Shown in pieces: positions 7,974 through 17,854 of a stretch of DNA of 64,000 nucleotides. A model generated the notes under the pieces. It was not told where the DNA came from. It saw nothing but the letters and a program-made list of their open reading frames with translations, and did not search any database. The translations under genes and the position numbers were made by a program. Source of the DNA: CAVXTT01 sp963764685 (GTDB taxonomy: Bacteria > Bacteroidota > Ignavibacteria > Ignavibacteriales > Ignavibacteriaceae); assembly GCA_963764685.1 (NCBI GenBank), contig CAVXTT010000029.1, positions 17,235-81,234 on the forward strand, written 5' to 3'. The first letter of the stretch is position 1; each line of letters opens with the position of its first letter.

Positions 7974-10115
7974 TCATTTCATCAATATCATTTTCTTTGT
8001 CTCCGTATACTCTCCAGATTTCAGCTGATAGAAGTAGACCCCACTCGTCAAACTTGCTGCCTCAAACTCAACTTCATAACTTCCAGATGGTTTGTACCCA
8101 TCAACTAGAGTTGCAACTTCATTTCCCAAAACATCATAAACTTTAAGAGTTACAAATTTATAAGTTGATACTGAATACCTGATTGTTGTTGATGGGTTGA
8201 ATGGATTAGGATAGTTTTGAGTTAGCTCGAATGATGATGGACCTTCAATTATTTGCTCGACATTAACAGTGGATTCCGCACTGCGAAAAACTCCTTGCAA
8301 AGTACCTGCAAACAAACGATCATCAGCATTAATTGCCAGCGAATAAACATATTGGCTTGTTAGACCAGTAGAAGTCTGGCTCCAGGTATTACCGTTATCT
8401 GTAGAACAGAAGACACCACTTCCTTCTGTTCCGGCAAAGATATCGCCGATTGAATTTACGACCAACGACCGTATGTAAGTAGAGGTTAATCCTGTTGCTT
8501 CCCAGGTGTCTCCGTTATTAGTTGAAAGGAAGACGCCTTCCCCATAGGTGCCTGCAAAAAGAATTCCGGAGGAATGAATTACAAGGCTGCGAATATCTAT
8601 TACTGTCAATCCCGAATTGATTTGTACCCAGCTGTTACCGTTGTTGGTAGAACGATAAATTCCATTATCCATACCAGCAAAAAGGTGACCAATTGAGTCG
8701 ATCGCAAGCGCATAAACAAATGTTGCAGCAGACCCAGTATTGAGCTGTAACCAATTGTTTCCATTATCAGTAGAACTCATTATTACCCCATTGTCGTACC
8801 CCGTTCCTGCATAGATGTACCCATCAGAATCAATTAGGAGTGAATAAACTGGATACGAGTCCTGATTAAACCATAAACCATTCCAAGTCCCCCCACCATC
8901 TGTAGAGCGTACAATACCACTCCAGTTTTCCATTGAATAGTCAGCTGTTCCAGCTAAGATATCTCCTGACGAGCTAATAGCAAGAGCGGGGATTGAGCTC
9001 CCATCCCAACCGGCGGGTTTGCCTGCTGATAGCCAATCATCACCATCGTTTGATGTTCGAAATAACATTCCGTTCCCACTATTATCCCAGCCAAATTCAC
9101 CACTAACTGCTGAGAATATTTCTCCATTAGAATTTATGGCAAGTGAAAAGATATCAGTTGCTGTTAGTTTATTGTTAATCTGGATCCATTCATTTCCATT
9201 CGTTGTTGAACGTAAAACTCCCTCGTCTCCGGTTCCTGCAAAAACATCACCTGATTGATTGATCGCCAAGGCTTTTACATAAAAACCATCTAAAACTATA
9301 TCCCAGCTAACTCCGTCATCAGTAGATCGATAAACACTTTTATAAGCTCCAGCGAATATATGTCCCGATTGATTGATAGCGAATGAATTAAATCCAGGGC
9401 CGGGTGAATAACAAGTAATCCAGCTGTCACCATTATCAGTAGACCGTAAAATACCTGCACCGTATGTTGCAGCGAATATATGTCCCCTTGAATTTATAGT
9501 GAATCCTAAAATTACAAATGCCGGTATTCCATAACTTGACCAGGTGAAACCATGATCTTTTGAGCGATAAATATTCCCATAATTACCGGCAAAGATGTGA
9601 CCTGAGTCGTTGATTGCCAGGGCAAAGATATAGTTCATTCCTCCTGTCAATGCCCAACTATTCCCATTGTCTGTGGAACGGAAAATACCACTTTTCGTTC
9701 CGGCGAAGATATCTCCCGATTGATCGACGGCGAGGGAGAAAACATAAAATTCTGTCAACCCGGCATTGATCTGGATCCAGCTATCGCCGTTGTTTTGGGA
9801 GCGAAAAATTCCACTGCCATAAGTACCTGCAAAAATATGATCTGAAGTGTTAGTGATAAGACAGCGAACTTCAGTCGCATTTAGTCCAATGTTTATTGAT
9901 ATCCAATCATCACCGTTATTTGAACTCCGGAAGATACCTCCTCCTGATGTCCCTGCGTAAATCCACCCGGATGAATTAATGGTGAATCCATTGATATGAC
10001 CCCCATAAGGTCCGTTCGTCTTTTCCCAAAAGTCCTGAATGGGCTGGGCATTCAGCGGATTAATAGTTGTCATTATCCAGACAACCAAAACATAAAAATA
10101 ATTAAATGTTTTCAA
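7974..10115 (-). CDS. Secreted BNR-propeller protein with T9SS sorting domain
   Basis: The protein is about 713 residues: a signal peptide ending ...NPLNAQ, about 14 repeats of the form F-A-G-T-x-x-G-(I/V)-x-R-S-T-D-N-G-x-x-W (BNR/sialidase-like propeller units), then a T9SS C-terminal domain with FELTQNYPNPFNPSTTI and final KKMILMK. Such proteins are exported through the type IX system and cut or anchored at the C-terminal domain. I chose a TTG start at 10115: a perfect GGAGG (10121-10125) lies 5 bases upstream and the resulting MKTFNYFYVLVVW... is a good signal peptide. A start at 10127 would overlap the Shine-Dalgarno itself. No catalytic residues are apparent; adhesion or binding is a guess. 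The first half of the gene at 10191 is a shorter paralogue. Confidence 0.85.
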   Translation of the reverse strand: MKTFNYFYVLVVWIMTTINPLNAQPIQDFWEKTNGPYGGHINGFTINSSGWIYAGTSGGGIFRSSNNGDDWISINIGLNATEVRCLITNTSDHIFAGTYGSGIFRSQNNGDSWIQINAGLTEFYVFSLAVDQSGDIFAGTKSGIFRSTDNGNSWALTGGMNYIFALAINDSGHIFAGNYGNIYRSKDHGFTWSSYGIPAFVILGFTINSRGHIFAATYGAGILRSTDNGDSWITCYSPGPGFNSFAINQSGHIFAGAYKSVYRSTDDGVSWDIVLDGFYVKALAINQSGDVFAGTGDEGVLRSTTNGNEWIQINNKLTATDIFSLAINSNGEIFSAVSGEFGWDNSGNGMLFRTSNDGDDWLSAGKPAGWDGSSIPALAISSSGDILAGTADYSMENWSGIVRSTDGGGTWNGLWFNQDSYPVYSLLIDSDGYIYAGTGYDNGVIMSSTDNGNNWLQLNTGSAATFVYALAIDSIGHLFAGMDNGIYRSTNNGNSWVQINSGLTVIDIRSLVIHSSGILFAGTYGEGVFLSTNNGDTWEATGLTSTYIRSLVVNSIGDIFAGTEGSGVFCSTDNGNTWSQTSTGLTSQYVYSLAINADDRLFAGTLQGVFRSAESTVNVEQIIEGPSSFELTQNYPNPFNPSTTIRYSVSTYKFVTLKVYDVLGNEVATLVDGYKPSGSYEVEFEAASLTSGVYFYQLKSGEYTETKKMILMK

Positions 10116-10218
10116 TTGTACCTCCAAGATAATTGATAAATTTAAAGCCCGTGAAGAGTAATTATAATTAATGTAAACAGAATAAAGTAATCATTTCATC
10201 AGAATCATCTTTTTCGTT
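10034..10218. repeat. Duplicated leader block, copy 1
   Basis: This 185-bp block covers the signal-peptide codons of the 7974 gene, its Shine-Dalgarno, the intergenic spacer and the last codons of the next gene. It is about 97% identical to the block at 11390-11575, with a handful of differences in the spacer. It marks a recent tandem duplication. Confidence 0.9.
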
Positions 10219-11471
10219 GAATTAAAATGCTCACCAGTAATTGCTTGTGCTTCTATTGAATAGAAGTATGTTCCGCTTGATAAACTATTAGCGCTGAATT
10301 CCAGATGGTGACTGCCAGCGTTAAAATCTCCGCTTGCAATTTGGTCTACTTCTTGTCCCAGCATATTGAAAAGTTTAATACTAACATTTGACTCAACAGG
10401 GAGTGAGAATGAAATCGTTGTTGATGGATTAAATGGATTTGGAAAGTTTTGAGTTAGCACAAATGATGATGGTCTTTCACTTACCTGCTCAACATGAACG
10501 GTGGATTCTACACTACGAAAAACTCTTTGAGCAGTACCTGCGAACAAACGATCATTTGAATTTATTGCAAGAGAATAGACATATTGACCTGTTAAACCTA
10601 TGGACTCCCAGGTATCACCATTATTTGTCGAACGGAAAACACCGTTTCCTGCTGTTGCGGCAAATATATCCCATTCTGAATTTATGACCATTGAAAGTAA
10701 GAAAGCTGATAATAATCCTGTTGCTTCCCAGGTGTCTCCATTATCAGTAGAACGGAACACACCTTCTCCATATGTGCCTGCAAAAAGATGTCCAGATGAA
10801 TTAATGACAAGACTGCGAATATCTGTTGTTGTCAATCCCGAATTGATTTGCATCCAGCTAACTCCATCATCGGTTGAGCGATAAACCCCAAAATCCGTAC
10901 CTGCAAATAAATGTCCTGAGAAGTTGGCTGCAAGGTCATAAACGAATTCGGCACCAGATAAAGTATTGAGTTGCGTCCAATTGTTTCCATTATCCGTAGA
11001 TTTCATGATCGCACCGTTATCATATCTCGTTCCTGCATATATGTACCCATCAGGCTTAATTAGGATTGAATAAACCGGGTACGAATCCGGAATAAACCAC
11101 ACACCAAACCAATTTTGACCCTTATCGGTGGATTTGACAATACCACTCCAATTCTCCATTGACCAGTCCTCAGTTCCTGCAAAGATGTCTCCTGAAGTGC
11201 TGATAGCAAGTGCAGGAATCGAACTTCCCTTCCAGCCCGCAGGTTGACCTAATGATATCCAGTCATCACCATCGTTTGTTGTGCGAAATACACCTCCCTC
11301 TGATGTTCCTGTAAGTAGCTTTTGTGACGAATCTACAGTGAACGAGGTAATGTAACCACCATCAGGGCTGTTCGTCTCCTCCCAAAATTCCTGAATGGGC
11401 TGGGCATTCAGCGGATTAATAGTTGTCATTATCCAGACAACCAAAACATAAAAATAATTAAATGTTTTCAA
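10191..11471 (-). CDS. Secreted BNR-propeller protein with T9SS sorting domain (shorter paralogue)
   Basis: This 426-residue paralogue of the 7974 gene has a nearly identical signal peptide and leader. Its propeller blades align with the second half of the larger protein (PAGWxGSSIPALAIS, SMENWSGIV, DSYPVYS, NSGLT..DIRSLVI), so it lacks about eight blades. Its C-terminal sorting domain is a different subtype: FVLTQNFPNPFNPSTTI is shared, but the following strands (SFSLPVESNVSIKLFNMLGQEV) do not match the neighbour's, which points to a domain swap or independent origin. It uses the same TTG start, at 11471, with GGAGG 5 bases upstream. The spacer to each neighbour is about 75 bp. Export by T9SS is well supported; binding function is unknown. 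Confidence 0.83.
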   Translation of the reverse strand: MKTFNYFYVLVVWIMTTINPLNAQPIQEFWEETNSPDGGYITSFTVDSSQKLLTGTSEGGVFRTTNDGDDWISLGQPAGWKGSSIPALAISTSGDIFAGTEDWSMENWSGIVKSTDKGQNWFGVWFIPDSYPVYSILIKPDGYIYAGTRYDNGAIMKSTDNGNNWTQLNTLSGAEFVYDLAANFSGHLFAGTDFGVYRSTDDGVSWMQINSGLTTTDIRSLVINSSGHLFAGTYGEGVFRSTDNGDTWEATGLLSAFLLSMVINSEWDIFAATAGNGVFRSTNNGDTWESIGLTGQYVYSLAINSNDRLFAGTAQRVFRSVESTVHVEQVSERPSSFVLTQNFPNPFNPSTTISFSLPVESNVSIKLFNMLGQEVDQIASGDFNAGSHHLEFSANSLSSGTYFYSIEAQAITGEHFNSTKKMILMK

Positions 11472-11575
11472 TTGTACCTCCAAGAGAATTGATAAATTGT
11501 AAAGCCCGTGAAGAGTAACTATAATTAATGTAAACAGAATAAAGTGATCATTTCATCAGAATCATCTTTTTCGTT
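11390..11575. repeat. Duplicated leader block, copy 2
   Basis: This is the second copy of the 185-bp block at 10034-10218, including signal-peptide codons, Shine-Dalgarno, spacer and the sorting-domain end of the next gene. Confidence 0.9.
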
Positions 11576-12993
11576 TCAACGAAACTACCTGCTTGAATTT
11601 TATAATAATAAATTCCACTCGCTAAGCCTGCAGCATTAAATTCAACTTCATAGCTGCCCACAGGTCTTTGTTCATTGACAAGAGCTGCTACTTCATTTCC
11701 TAGAATATCGTAAACTTTCAGCGTTACAAATTCTGAAGATGGAATTGCATAATTAATTGTAGTTGATGGATTAAATGGGTTTGGATAGTTCTGAAAAAGT
11801 GAATATGTCCCGGGTATTTTCACCTCAACTGCAACGATTTCAGAATACTTAAAAGTTCCATCAAAATCAATTTGTTTTAGCCTGTAATAATGAACTCCTG
11901 CTGTAGCATCTGATATGCTGAAGGAATAAGATTTAGCCTCTGTGGTTGTTCCGAAACCAGGTACGAACCCTATCTTAGAAAATTTTTGGTTATCAAAACT
12001 GTGTTCTATATCAAATCCTTGATTGTTTGTTTCACTAGCTGTTGTCCAGTTCAGGATTATTTCTGAATTAACCACTGATGCCGAAAATGAAGAGAGTTCA
12101 ACTGGCGTTATTTCATTCAGTCGTCTTCTCCAGACTGAAAATCCCGATTCAAGTCCTGCATATATGTAATCCCCTGATATAGCAAGTGCAGAAACCATAG
12201 ATCCAGCAGGCAATCCTTGACTTTTATTTATCCAGGATTGGCCGTTATTTGTAGAATAATAAACACCGCGACTCGAAGCAAATCCATCAGAACCATTTAT
12301 AATTATATCTCCAATTTCAAAATATAGAGCATTTGTTTGCGACCATGTATCTCCATTATTAGAAGAATAGAATAATAAAGCTTCTTCCCCGATTCCCCCC
12401 CCGGCCATTACATTTGAGCCATTGGCAGCAACTCGTCCTCCCCAAATAGAATCCAGGGGAGTCTGATGCCAGGTTTGACTACTATTTGTAGAACGATATA
12501 CACCAGAATTAGTCCCGGCAAAAATGTTTGGACCGCTAACGGCAAGACCGAAAACCATGCAATTTTTTAATGATGTATGTGTCCAATTTTGACCATTGTC
12601 TATCGAAAGAAATACGCCGGTATCTGTTCCAGCAAAAATATTGGAACCATCTATAGCAATTGACCAAATAGTACCGGCATTCAAAGATGTTTGTGCCCAA
12701 GTTTGTCCATCGTCTATCGAACGAAATAAGCGGGTAGTTGTTCCAGCAAAAATATTGGAACCATCTATAGCAATTGACCAAATAGTACCGGCATTCAAAG
12801 ATGTTTGTGCCCAAGTTTGTCCATCATCTGTGGAACGATATAAACCATTAAAATTGGTCCCGGCAAAAACATTAGAACCGCTTGTTGCTAATGACCAAAC
12901 ATGGCCAAAGGGAGGTCCAATTGGCACCCATTGTGGATATTGAATTTGTGTTAATAGCAAAAAGAATAACGAAATTTTGAGAAAGGTTTTCAT
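11548..12993 (-). CDS. Secreted BNR-propeller protein with T9SS sorting domain
   Basis: The 481-residue protein has a signal peptide (MKTFLKISLFFLLLTQIQYPQ), about seven propeller blades (SNVFAGT..GLYRSTDDGQTW), then an immunoglobulin-like linker common in this group (ELSSFSASVVNSEIILNWTT, ASETNNQGFDIEHS, YYRLKQIDFDG) and a T9SS C-terminal domain (SLFQNYPNPFNPSTTI ... ETKKMILMK). The ATG is preceded by AGAGG. Two adjacent blades are encoded by an almost perfect 114-bp tandem repeat, so blade number may vary between strains. It is probably the first gene of a minus-strand series of three. No enzymatic motif is seen. Confidence 0.86.
   Translation of the reverse strand: MKTFLKISLFFLLLTQIQYPQWVPIGPPFGHVWSLATSGSNVFAGTNFNGLYRSTDDGQTWAQTSLNAGTIWSIAIDGSNIFAGTTTRLFRSIDDGQTWAQTSLNAGTIWSIAIDGSNIFAGTDTGVFLSIDNGQNWTHTSLKNCMVFGLAVSGPNIFAGTNSGVYRSTNSSQTWHQTPLDSIWGGRVAANGSNVMAGGGIGEEALLFYSSNNGDTWSQTNALYFEIGDIIINGSDGFASSRGVYYSTNNGQSWINKSQGLPAGSMVSALAISGDYIYAGLESGFSVWRRRLNEITPVELSSFSASVVNSEIILNWTTASETNNQGFDIEHSFDNQKFSKIGFVPGFGTTTEAKSYSFSISDATAGVHYYRLKQIDFDGTFKYSEIVAVEVKIPGTYSLFQNYPNPFNPSTTINYAIPSSEFVTLKVYDILGNEVAALVNEQRPVGSYEVEFNAAGLASGIYYYKIQAGSFVETKKMILMK
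12626..12825. repeat. 114-bp in-frame tandem repeat
   Basis: Two copies start at 12626 and 12740. The first 86 bp of each are identical, including synonymous positions. The period of 114 bp equals 38 codons, exactly one propeller blade of the surrounding gene. Confidence 0.92.
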
Positions 12994-13174
12994 TTTAGCC
13001 TCTTTCTTATTTGTTGATTATCTTGTTTTTCAAGATTCACTACAAATAAATAAAATTTGGCAGGACACTACCTATCAGCTATGGAACTAAAACTTTAGCT
13101 CACGGAACATTATATAAAATCAGCTTAAATTTGAAAGATTTTATAAAGGGGTGTGATGTAGAAGTCCAGGAAAA

Positions 13175-16100
13175 CTAAGACACAATGTTGCTTGGAGGGT
13201 AACCGAATTCTTCTTTAAAGCAAGCAGAGAAGTAAGCAGGACTTGAGAATCCGACCGAGTAGGCAATTTCTGATATATTTCCCTTTTTTTCTTCTATCAT
13301 ACTTTTGGCTTTTAATAATCTTATTGACCTTAAATATAAGCTTGCTGTTTTTCCTGTTAATGCTCTGATCTTTCTATTCAGCTGCTGTCTGCTCATTCCA
13401 ACCTCCTTACCAAATTCTTCAATACTGAAATCTTCTTCGGGTAAATGATTCTCTACAATCTCAAGCGATTTATTCAAAAATTTTTCATCTATGCTGCTTA
13501 GTTTCTTTCCAACTTTCCTTGAGATAATGTTTTCTCCTGAGAACTTTTCATAAAGCTTTTTTCTAAGATTAATCAGGTTTGTTATTCTTACTGTTAATTC
13601 TTTTGGGTCAAATGGTTTTGTGAGATAATCATCTGCACCTGTTTCCAATCCTTCAAGCTTGTTCTCCTGTGCTGACTTTGCTGTTAGTAAAATAACGGGG
13701 ATATGACTTGTTCTTTCATCAGTTTTTATTCTTCGTGTTAATTCGTTTCCATCCATTTTCGGCATCATGACATCGCTAATAATTAAATCCGGAATAATCT
13801 CTTTTGCTTTTTCAATGCCTTGCTCACCATTTGAAGCTTCTTCAACCAGGTAGCCATCACCAAGTGAATCTTTTATGTATGATCGTACATCAGCATTGTC
13901 TTCAACAATCAGGATGATTTCTTTTTCTCCATTAATTTCTATGTAATTCTGAGTTATTTTCGATGAAGAATTTGCAGATGTAATATTGGAGGAATGCATT
14001 TCGCCACTTGCTGGAGGGTGATCATATTTTTTTAAGTAAATAGCATCCCCGGTTTCTTTTTCTTCGATGAACTCATTGTTACTTAAATGTTTTTTTCCAA
14101 CAGGTAATTCTAAAATGAATTCGCTTCCTTCGCCTACTTTGCTTTTGACTTTAATCTTTCCGTGATGAATTTCTACCAGCTCTTTTGTCAGTGCTAATCC
14201 AATTCCGGTTCCCTCATGCTCTCTGGTATGAGAACTATCTACCTGGTAAAATCTATCAAACAGCTTAGGGAGTTCTTCTTCGCGTATTCCAATTCCAGTA
14301 TCTTTAACGATGATAACAGCTGCCTCAACTTCTCTTACTCCATTCACAAAGGGTAAATGTGTGATGGAAACAGTTATTGAACCCCCTTCACCAGTGAATT
14401 TAAAGGCATTTGAAAGGAGGTTGGTTAATATCTTTGTCATTTTATCTCTGTCAAAATATAATTCTATCTCCCCTTGCTCAGATATGAATTGTAAGTTAAT
14501 TCCCTTCTGTTCAGTGCGAGATTCAAATGACATAGTTATCCACTTAACGAAAGAAACTATATTCCCTTTTGTTGCCCGAAGATTCATCTTTGCCGCATCT
14601 ATCTTGGAGAGATCAAGCAACTGGTTAACTAGGTTAAGAAGCTGTCGGGTATTACGTTCTGCTATCGTTAAATCTTTCCGTATTTCTTTATCCCGGCTAA
14701 TAATAACGGATCGAAGTTCTTTCAAAGTGCCAGAGGTTTCATCTGCCCTACCGTGGAGCGAGAAGATAGGATCAGCTTTTCCCAGCCACTTTTGAATCGG
14801 ACCTAAAATAAGTGTAAGCGGTGTTCTGAATTCGTGCGAGATATTAGCAAAGAAATGGGATTTGAGTTGGTCAATCTCGCGGAGCTTTTCTGCCTCAACA
14901 TGCTCTAGTTCTGCTTGATGCTTGAGTTTTTCTCTATTCTTTTCGAACCTCCGAATAGTATATAGTAAACCTATAAAAACAAATGCGTACCCAATGTATG
15001 CCCAGATGGTTTTCCACCACGGAGGTGTAATAACAACCTTCAGTGTACGACCTTCATTATTCCAGACGAAATCGTGATTCGAGCCTTTTACTTGAAACAT
15101 ATAAGTACCAGGATCCAGGTTGGTGTATGTAGCGAAATGTCTTTTAGCATCGGTATAAATCCACTCCTTGTCAAATCCTTCCAGACGATATGCATATTTG
15201 TTCTTTTCTGGATTTACGTAACAGAGGGCAGAGAAATCAAATGTGAATACGTTTTCCTGGTAGGAAAATGTTACCTCGTTGGATGTTAAAATTGATTGTG
15301 GAAGTACGAATCCATTATAGTTGGCTCCAACTTCAACTGGTTTATTGAACAACAATAAGTCAGTAATAACAATTGGTGGTATAAACGGATCGTCCTTAAT
15401 GCTGTCCGGATGGAATGCAGTTATACCATTGATGCTTCCAAAGTACATCAAACCGTCACGGGTTTTACAATAGCCGTTAAAATTGAATTCATTGCTGCTA
15501 AGACCATCGGAAACATCAAAGTTTCTGAATTCACCAGTCTCCGGATCAAGCCGGGAAATGCCCTTTACAGTGCTAATCCAAATCCTGCCACTGCCATCTT
15601 CCAAAATCCCATACACAACATCATTTAATAATCCGTCATTCTCACGAAAATGTTTGAAACTGCCAGTGGAACGATCGAGACGATTCAGTCCGCCCCCGCC
15701 GGTCCCAATCCACATCGCTCCTGAAAGATCCTCGTAAATACAATTTATCGAATTGTTTGATAGTGAATTTGAATTTTCCGGATCCTGTTGGTAGCGTATA
15801 AATGAGTGATCCTGTCGGTTGAAAAGATTCAGACCGTTCTCAGTTCCAATCCATAATGCACCAGTGTGGTCATCGTAAATACAAGTAACGGAATTGTTAG
15901 ATAATGAGTTTGGGCTTTTTGAATTATGCTGATAGCTTATGAAGGAATCAGTCCGTCTATCTAAAAGATTCAAGCCACCGCGATACGTGCCAACCCATAG
16001 AAAGCCAGAACGGTCTTCATGGATAGAATAAACCGTATTATACGACAGTGATTTTGGGTCTTTAGAAGAATGCTGGTAACTTTTGAAAAATGCGTTTTGT

Positions 16101-17434
16101 CGATTAAAAACATTCAAGCCCTCTTCGGTTCCGATCCACAATTCACCTGACCGATCCTCATAAATACAATGAACGTTGTTATGAGAAAGAGATTTAGGAT
16201 TCATAGGATCATTGTGATACCGTTTGAAAGATTTGCCATTGCGATCGAAACAACTGAGGCCTTCACCAAAGGTACTGATCCATAGCATTCCAGACTGGGC
16301 TTCGACGATACAATTAACATTATTTCCTAACAATGACTTCGGAATTTGGAGTGTTTGCTGGTAGTACCTAATAGAGTTGCTTTCTCGATTCAAAATATTC
16401 AAGCCGCTGCTTAGTGTGCCAACCCATAGTACTCCAGACCGATCCTCATAAATAGAAATGACAAAATCCCCCATCAGTGAGTTTGAGTTTTGGGCATCGT
16501 GTTGGAAACGTTCGAACGAATTGTTTTGTCTATTGAAAAGATTCAGTCCGCCACCCCAGGTACCTACCCAGAATGAGCCAGAGCGGTCCTTACAGATAGT
16601 CCAGACTATATTATTCGACAACGAACTTGTGTTTTTGAGATCATTCTTGTAGCGTTTAAAAGAGTTGTTCTGACGGTCAAATAAATTTAGGCCACCGCCA
16701 CCAGTACCAATCCAAAGCATACCGGAATGGTCTTCACGGATAGATGTGATACTTTTTCCCGATAATGAGTTCGGGTTTTCCGGATCATATTGGTAGTGTT
16801 TAAAGGAGTTACTCTCACGTTCGAATAGATTCAAACCATTGTTTGTACCAATCCACAGTTCACCAGATCGATCTTCGTAAATAGAAAGTACAAAATTACC
16901 TGACAGTGAGATTGGGTTTTGGGGTTTATTTTCATAGCGTATAAAAGAGTTACTCTTACGGTCGAAACGATTCAATCCACTACCATATGTGCCAACCCAC
17001 AAGACACCGGTATAGTCTTCATAGATGGACCAGATCCTGTCTCCTGATAGGGAATTAGAATTCCTGGAGTCATACTGATATCGAGTAAATGAATTACTCT
17101 TAGGATCGAACAGATTTAATCCACCACCCCACGTGCCAATCCACAGTGAACCAAAAGTATCTTCAAAAATAACACGGATATTATTATTCGATAATGAGCT
17201 TGGGTTATCCGACTCATTGCGGTATACTCTGAATGTATGACCGTCATACATATTGAGACCGTCTTCTGTACCAAACCACATTAAACCAGATCTATCCTGC
17301 AGTATTGAGTAAACAGATGATTGTGAAAGACCGTCTTCAATTGTGAGGTGAGTAAAAACAGATTGGCTACTCTGAGCTAAACTATTAGTACACCACAGAC
17401 TAATAAGAAAGAATATAATTAGCTTAGTATACAT
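13175..17434 (-). CDS. Hybrid two-component system sensor/AraC-type response regulator
   Basis: This one-protein signalling system has 1419 residues from the preferred ATG at 17434, which begins a signal peptide (MYTKLIIFFLISLW...LAQ); an upstream GTG at 17536 is possible. Order: signal peptide; about 13 periplasmic Reg_prop blades (SIYEDRSGxLWIGT, residues about 30-690); Y_Y_Y domain (about 725-792); one membrane helix (about 810-830); HisKA with SHEFRTP, phosphorylated His about 867; HATPase with N box, DTGIGI and GTGIGLAL; receiver with phospho-acceptor Asp about 1221 in SDVMMPKMDG and the conserved Lys in TKPFD; AraC helix-turn-helix at the end. Known relatives sense glycans or other polymers and switch on nearby genes. 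It probably regulates secreted proteins such as the neighbours at 8-13 kb, but no binding site was identified. Confidence 0.94.
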   Translation of the reverse strand: MYTKLIIFFLISLWCTNSLAQSSQSVFTHLTIEDGLSQSSVYSILQDRSGLMWFGTEDGLNMYDGHTFRVYRNESDNPSSLSNNNIRVIFEDTFGSLWIGTWGGGLNLFDPKSNSFTRYQYDSRNSNSLSGDRIWSIYEDYTGVLWVGTYGSGLNRFDRKSNSFIRYENKPQNPISLSGNFVLSIYEDRSGELWIGTNNGLNLFERESNSFKHYQYDPENPNSLSGKSITSIREDHSGMLWIGTGGGGLNLFDRQNNSFKRYKNDLKNTSSLSNNIVWTICKDRSGSFWVGTWGGGLNLFNRQNNSFERFQHDAQNSNSLMGDFVISIYEDRSGVLWVGTLSSGLNILNRESNSIRYYQQTLQIPKSLLGNNVNCIVEAQSGMLWISTFGEGLSCFDRNGKSFKRYHNDPMNPKSLSHNNVHCIYEDRSGELWIGTEEGLNVFNRQNAFFKSYQHSSKDPKSLSYNTVYSIHEDRSGFLWVGTYRGGLNLLDRRTDSFISYQHNSKSPNSLSNNSVTCIYDDHTGALWIGTENGLNLFNRQDHSFIRYQQDPENSNSLSNNSINCIYEDLSGAMWIGTGGGGLNRLDRSTGSFKHFRENDGLLNDVVYGILEDGSGRIWISTVKGISRLDPETGEFRNFDVSDGLSSNEFNFNGYCKTRDGLMYFGSINGITAFHPDSIKDDPFIPPIVITDLLLFNKPVEVGANYNGFVLPQSILTSNEVTFSYQENVFTFDFSALCYVNPEKNKYAYRLEGFDKEWIYTDAKRHFATYTNLDPGTYMFQVKGSNHDFVWNNEGRTLKVVITPPWWKTIWAYIGYAFVFIGLLYTIRRFEKNREKLKHQAELEHVEAEKLREIDQLKSHFFANISHEFRTPLTLILGPIQKWLGKADPIFSLHGRADETSGTLKELRSVIISRDKEIRKDLTIAERNTRQLLNLVNQLLDLSKIDAAKMNLRATKGNIVSFVKWITMSFESRTEQKGINLQFISEQGEIELYFDRDKMTKILTNLLSNAFKFTGEGGSITVSITHLPFVNGVREVEAAVIIVKDTGIGIREEELPKLFDRFYQVDSSHTREHEGTGIGLALTKELVEIHHGKIKVKSKVGEGSEFILELPVGKKHLSNNEFIEEKETGDAIYLKKYDHPPASGEMHSSNITSANSSSKITQNYIEINGEKEIILIVEDNADVRSYIKDSLGDGYLVEEASNGEQGIEKAKEIIPDLIISDVMMPKMDGNELTRRIKTDERTSHIPVILLTAKSAQENKLEGLETGADDYLTKPFDPKELTVRITNLINLRKKLYEKFSGENIISRKVGKKLSSIDEKFLNKSLEIVENHLPEEDFSIEEFGKEVGMSRQQLNRKIRALTGKTASLYLRSIRLLKAKSMIEEKKGNISEIAYSVGFSSPAYFSACFKEEFGYPPSNIVS

Positions 17435-17707
17435 TCTTAACGGAAAATTTTTAATTAATATATAGTAAAATCTTTTTAAATATGACTTTAAATAAAAATT
17501 GCCGATAATAAGTAGAAATGCGGACGATATCTTCACTTAAAGAGAGTAAAATAATTTGAATTATAGGTTAATAGCAGAGTTAAGGCGACATGCCCGCCTT
17601 TAAGTGTAGATGTAATTAATAATACTGAAGATTAATATATTATTAATAAAAAGCAAGAGGTAATAACTTAGCAAGCACAAATAAAAACCATGTCAATATT
17701 TCATTAA

Positions 17708-17854
17708 TTCCATAAATATTCCTTTAATGACGAGATTTCATTAACTGGAAAATATTTTTACAGGTTAACACAGAGGAATTTTGACGGACCTGTGTACTTT
17801 TTACAGCAGAATTATCCAAACCTTTTCAATCCAACTACATCCATAAAATATTAA
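17708..17854 (+). pseudogene. Decayed T9SS sorting-domain remnant
   Basis: On the plus strand one frame reads YSFNDEISLTGKYFYRLTQ, then FDG, then LQQNYPNLFNPTTSIKY and a stop. This is recognisably the linker (YSF..GxYxYRLKQIDFDG) and signature (QNYPNPFNPSTTIxY) of T9SS proteins, with about 15 residues missing between them and Pro-to-Leu and Ser-to-Thr changes. There is no start codon, no upstream domain and a stop directly after the signature, so it is a relic of a gene once facing the opposite way from the sensor gene. Confidence 0.75.
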
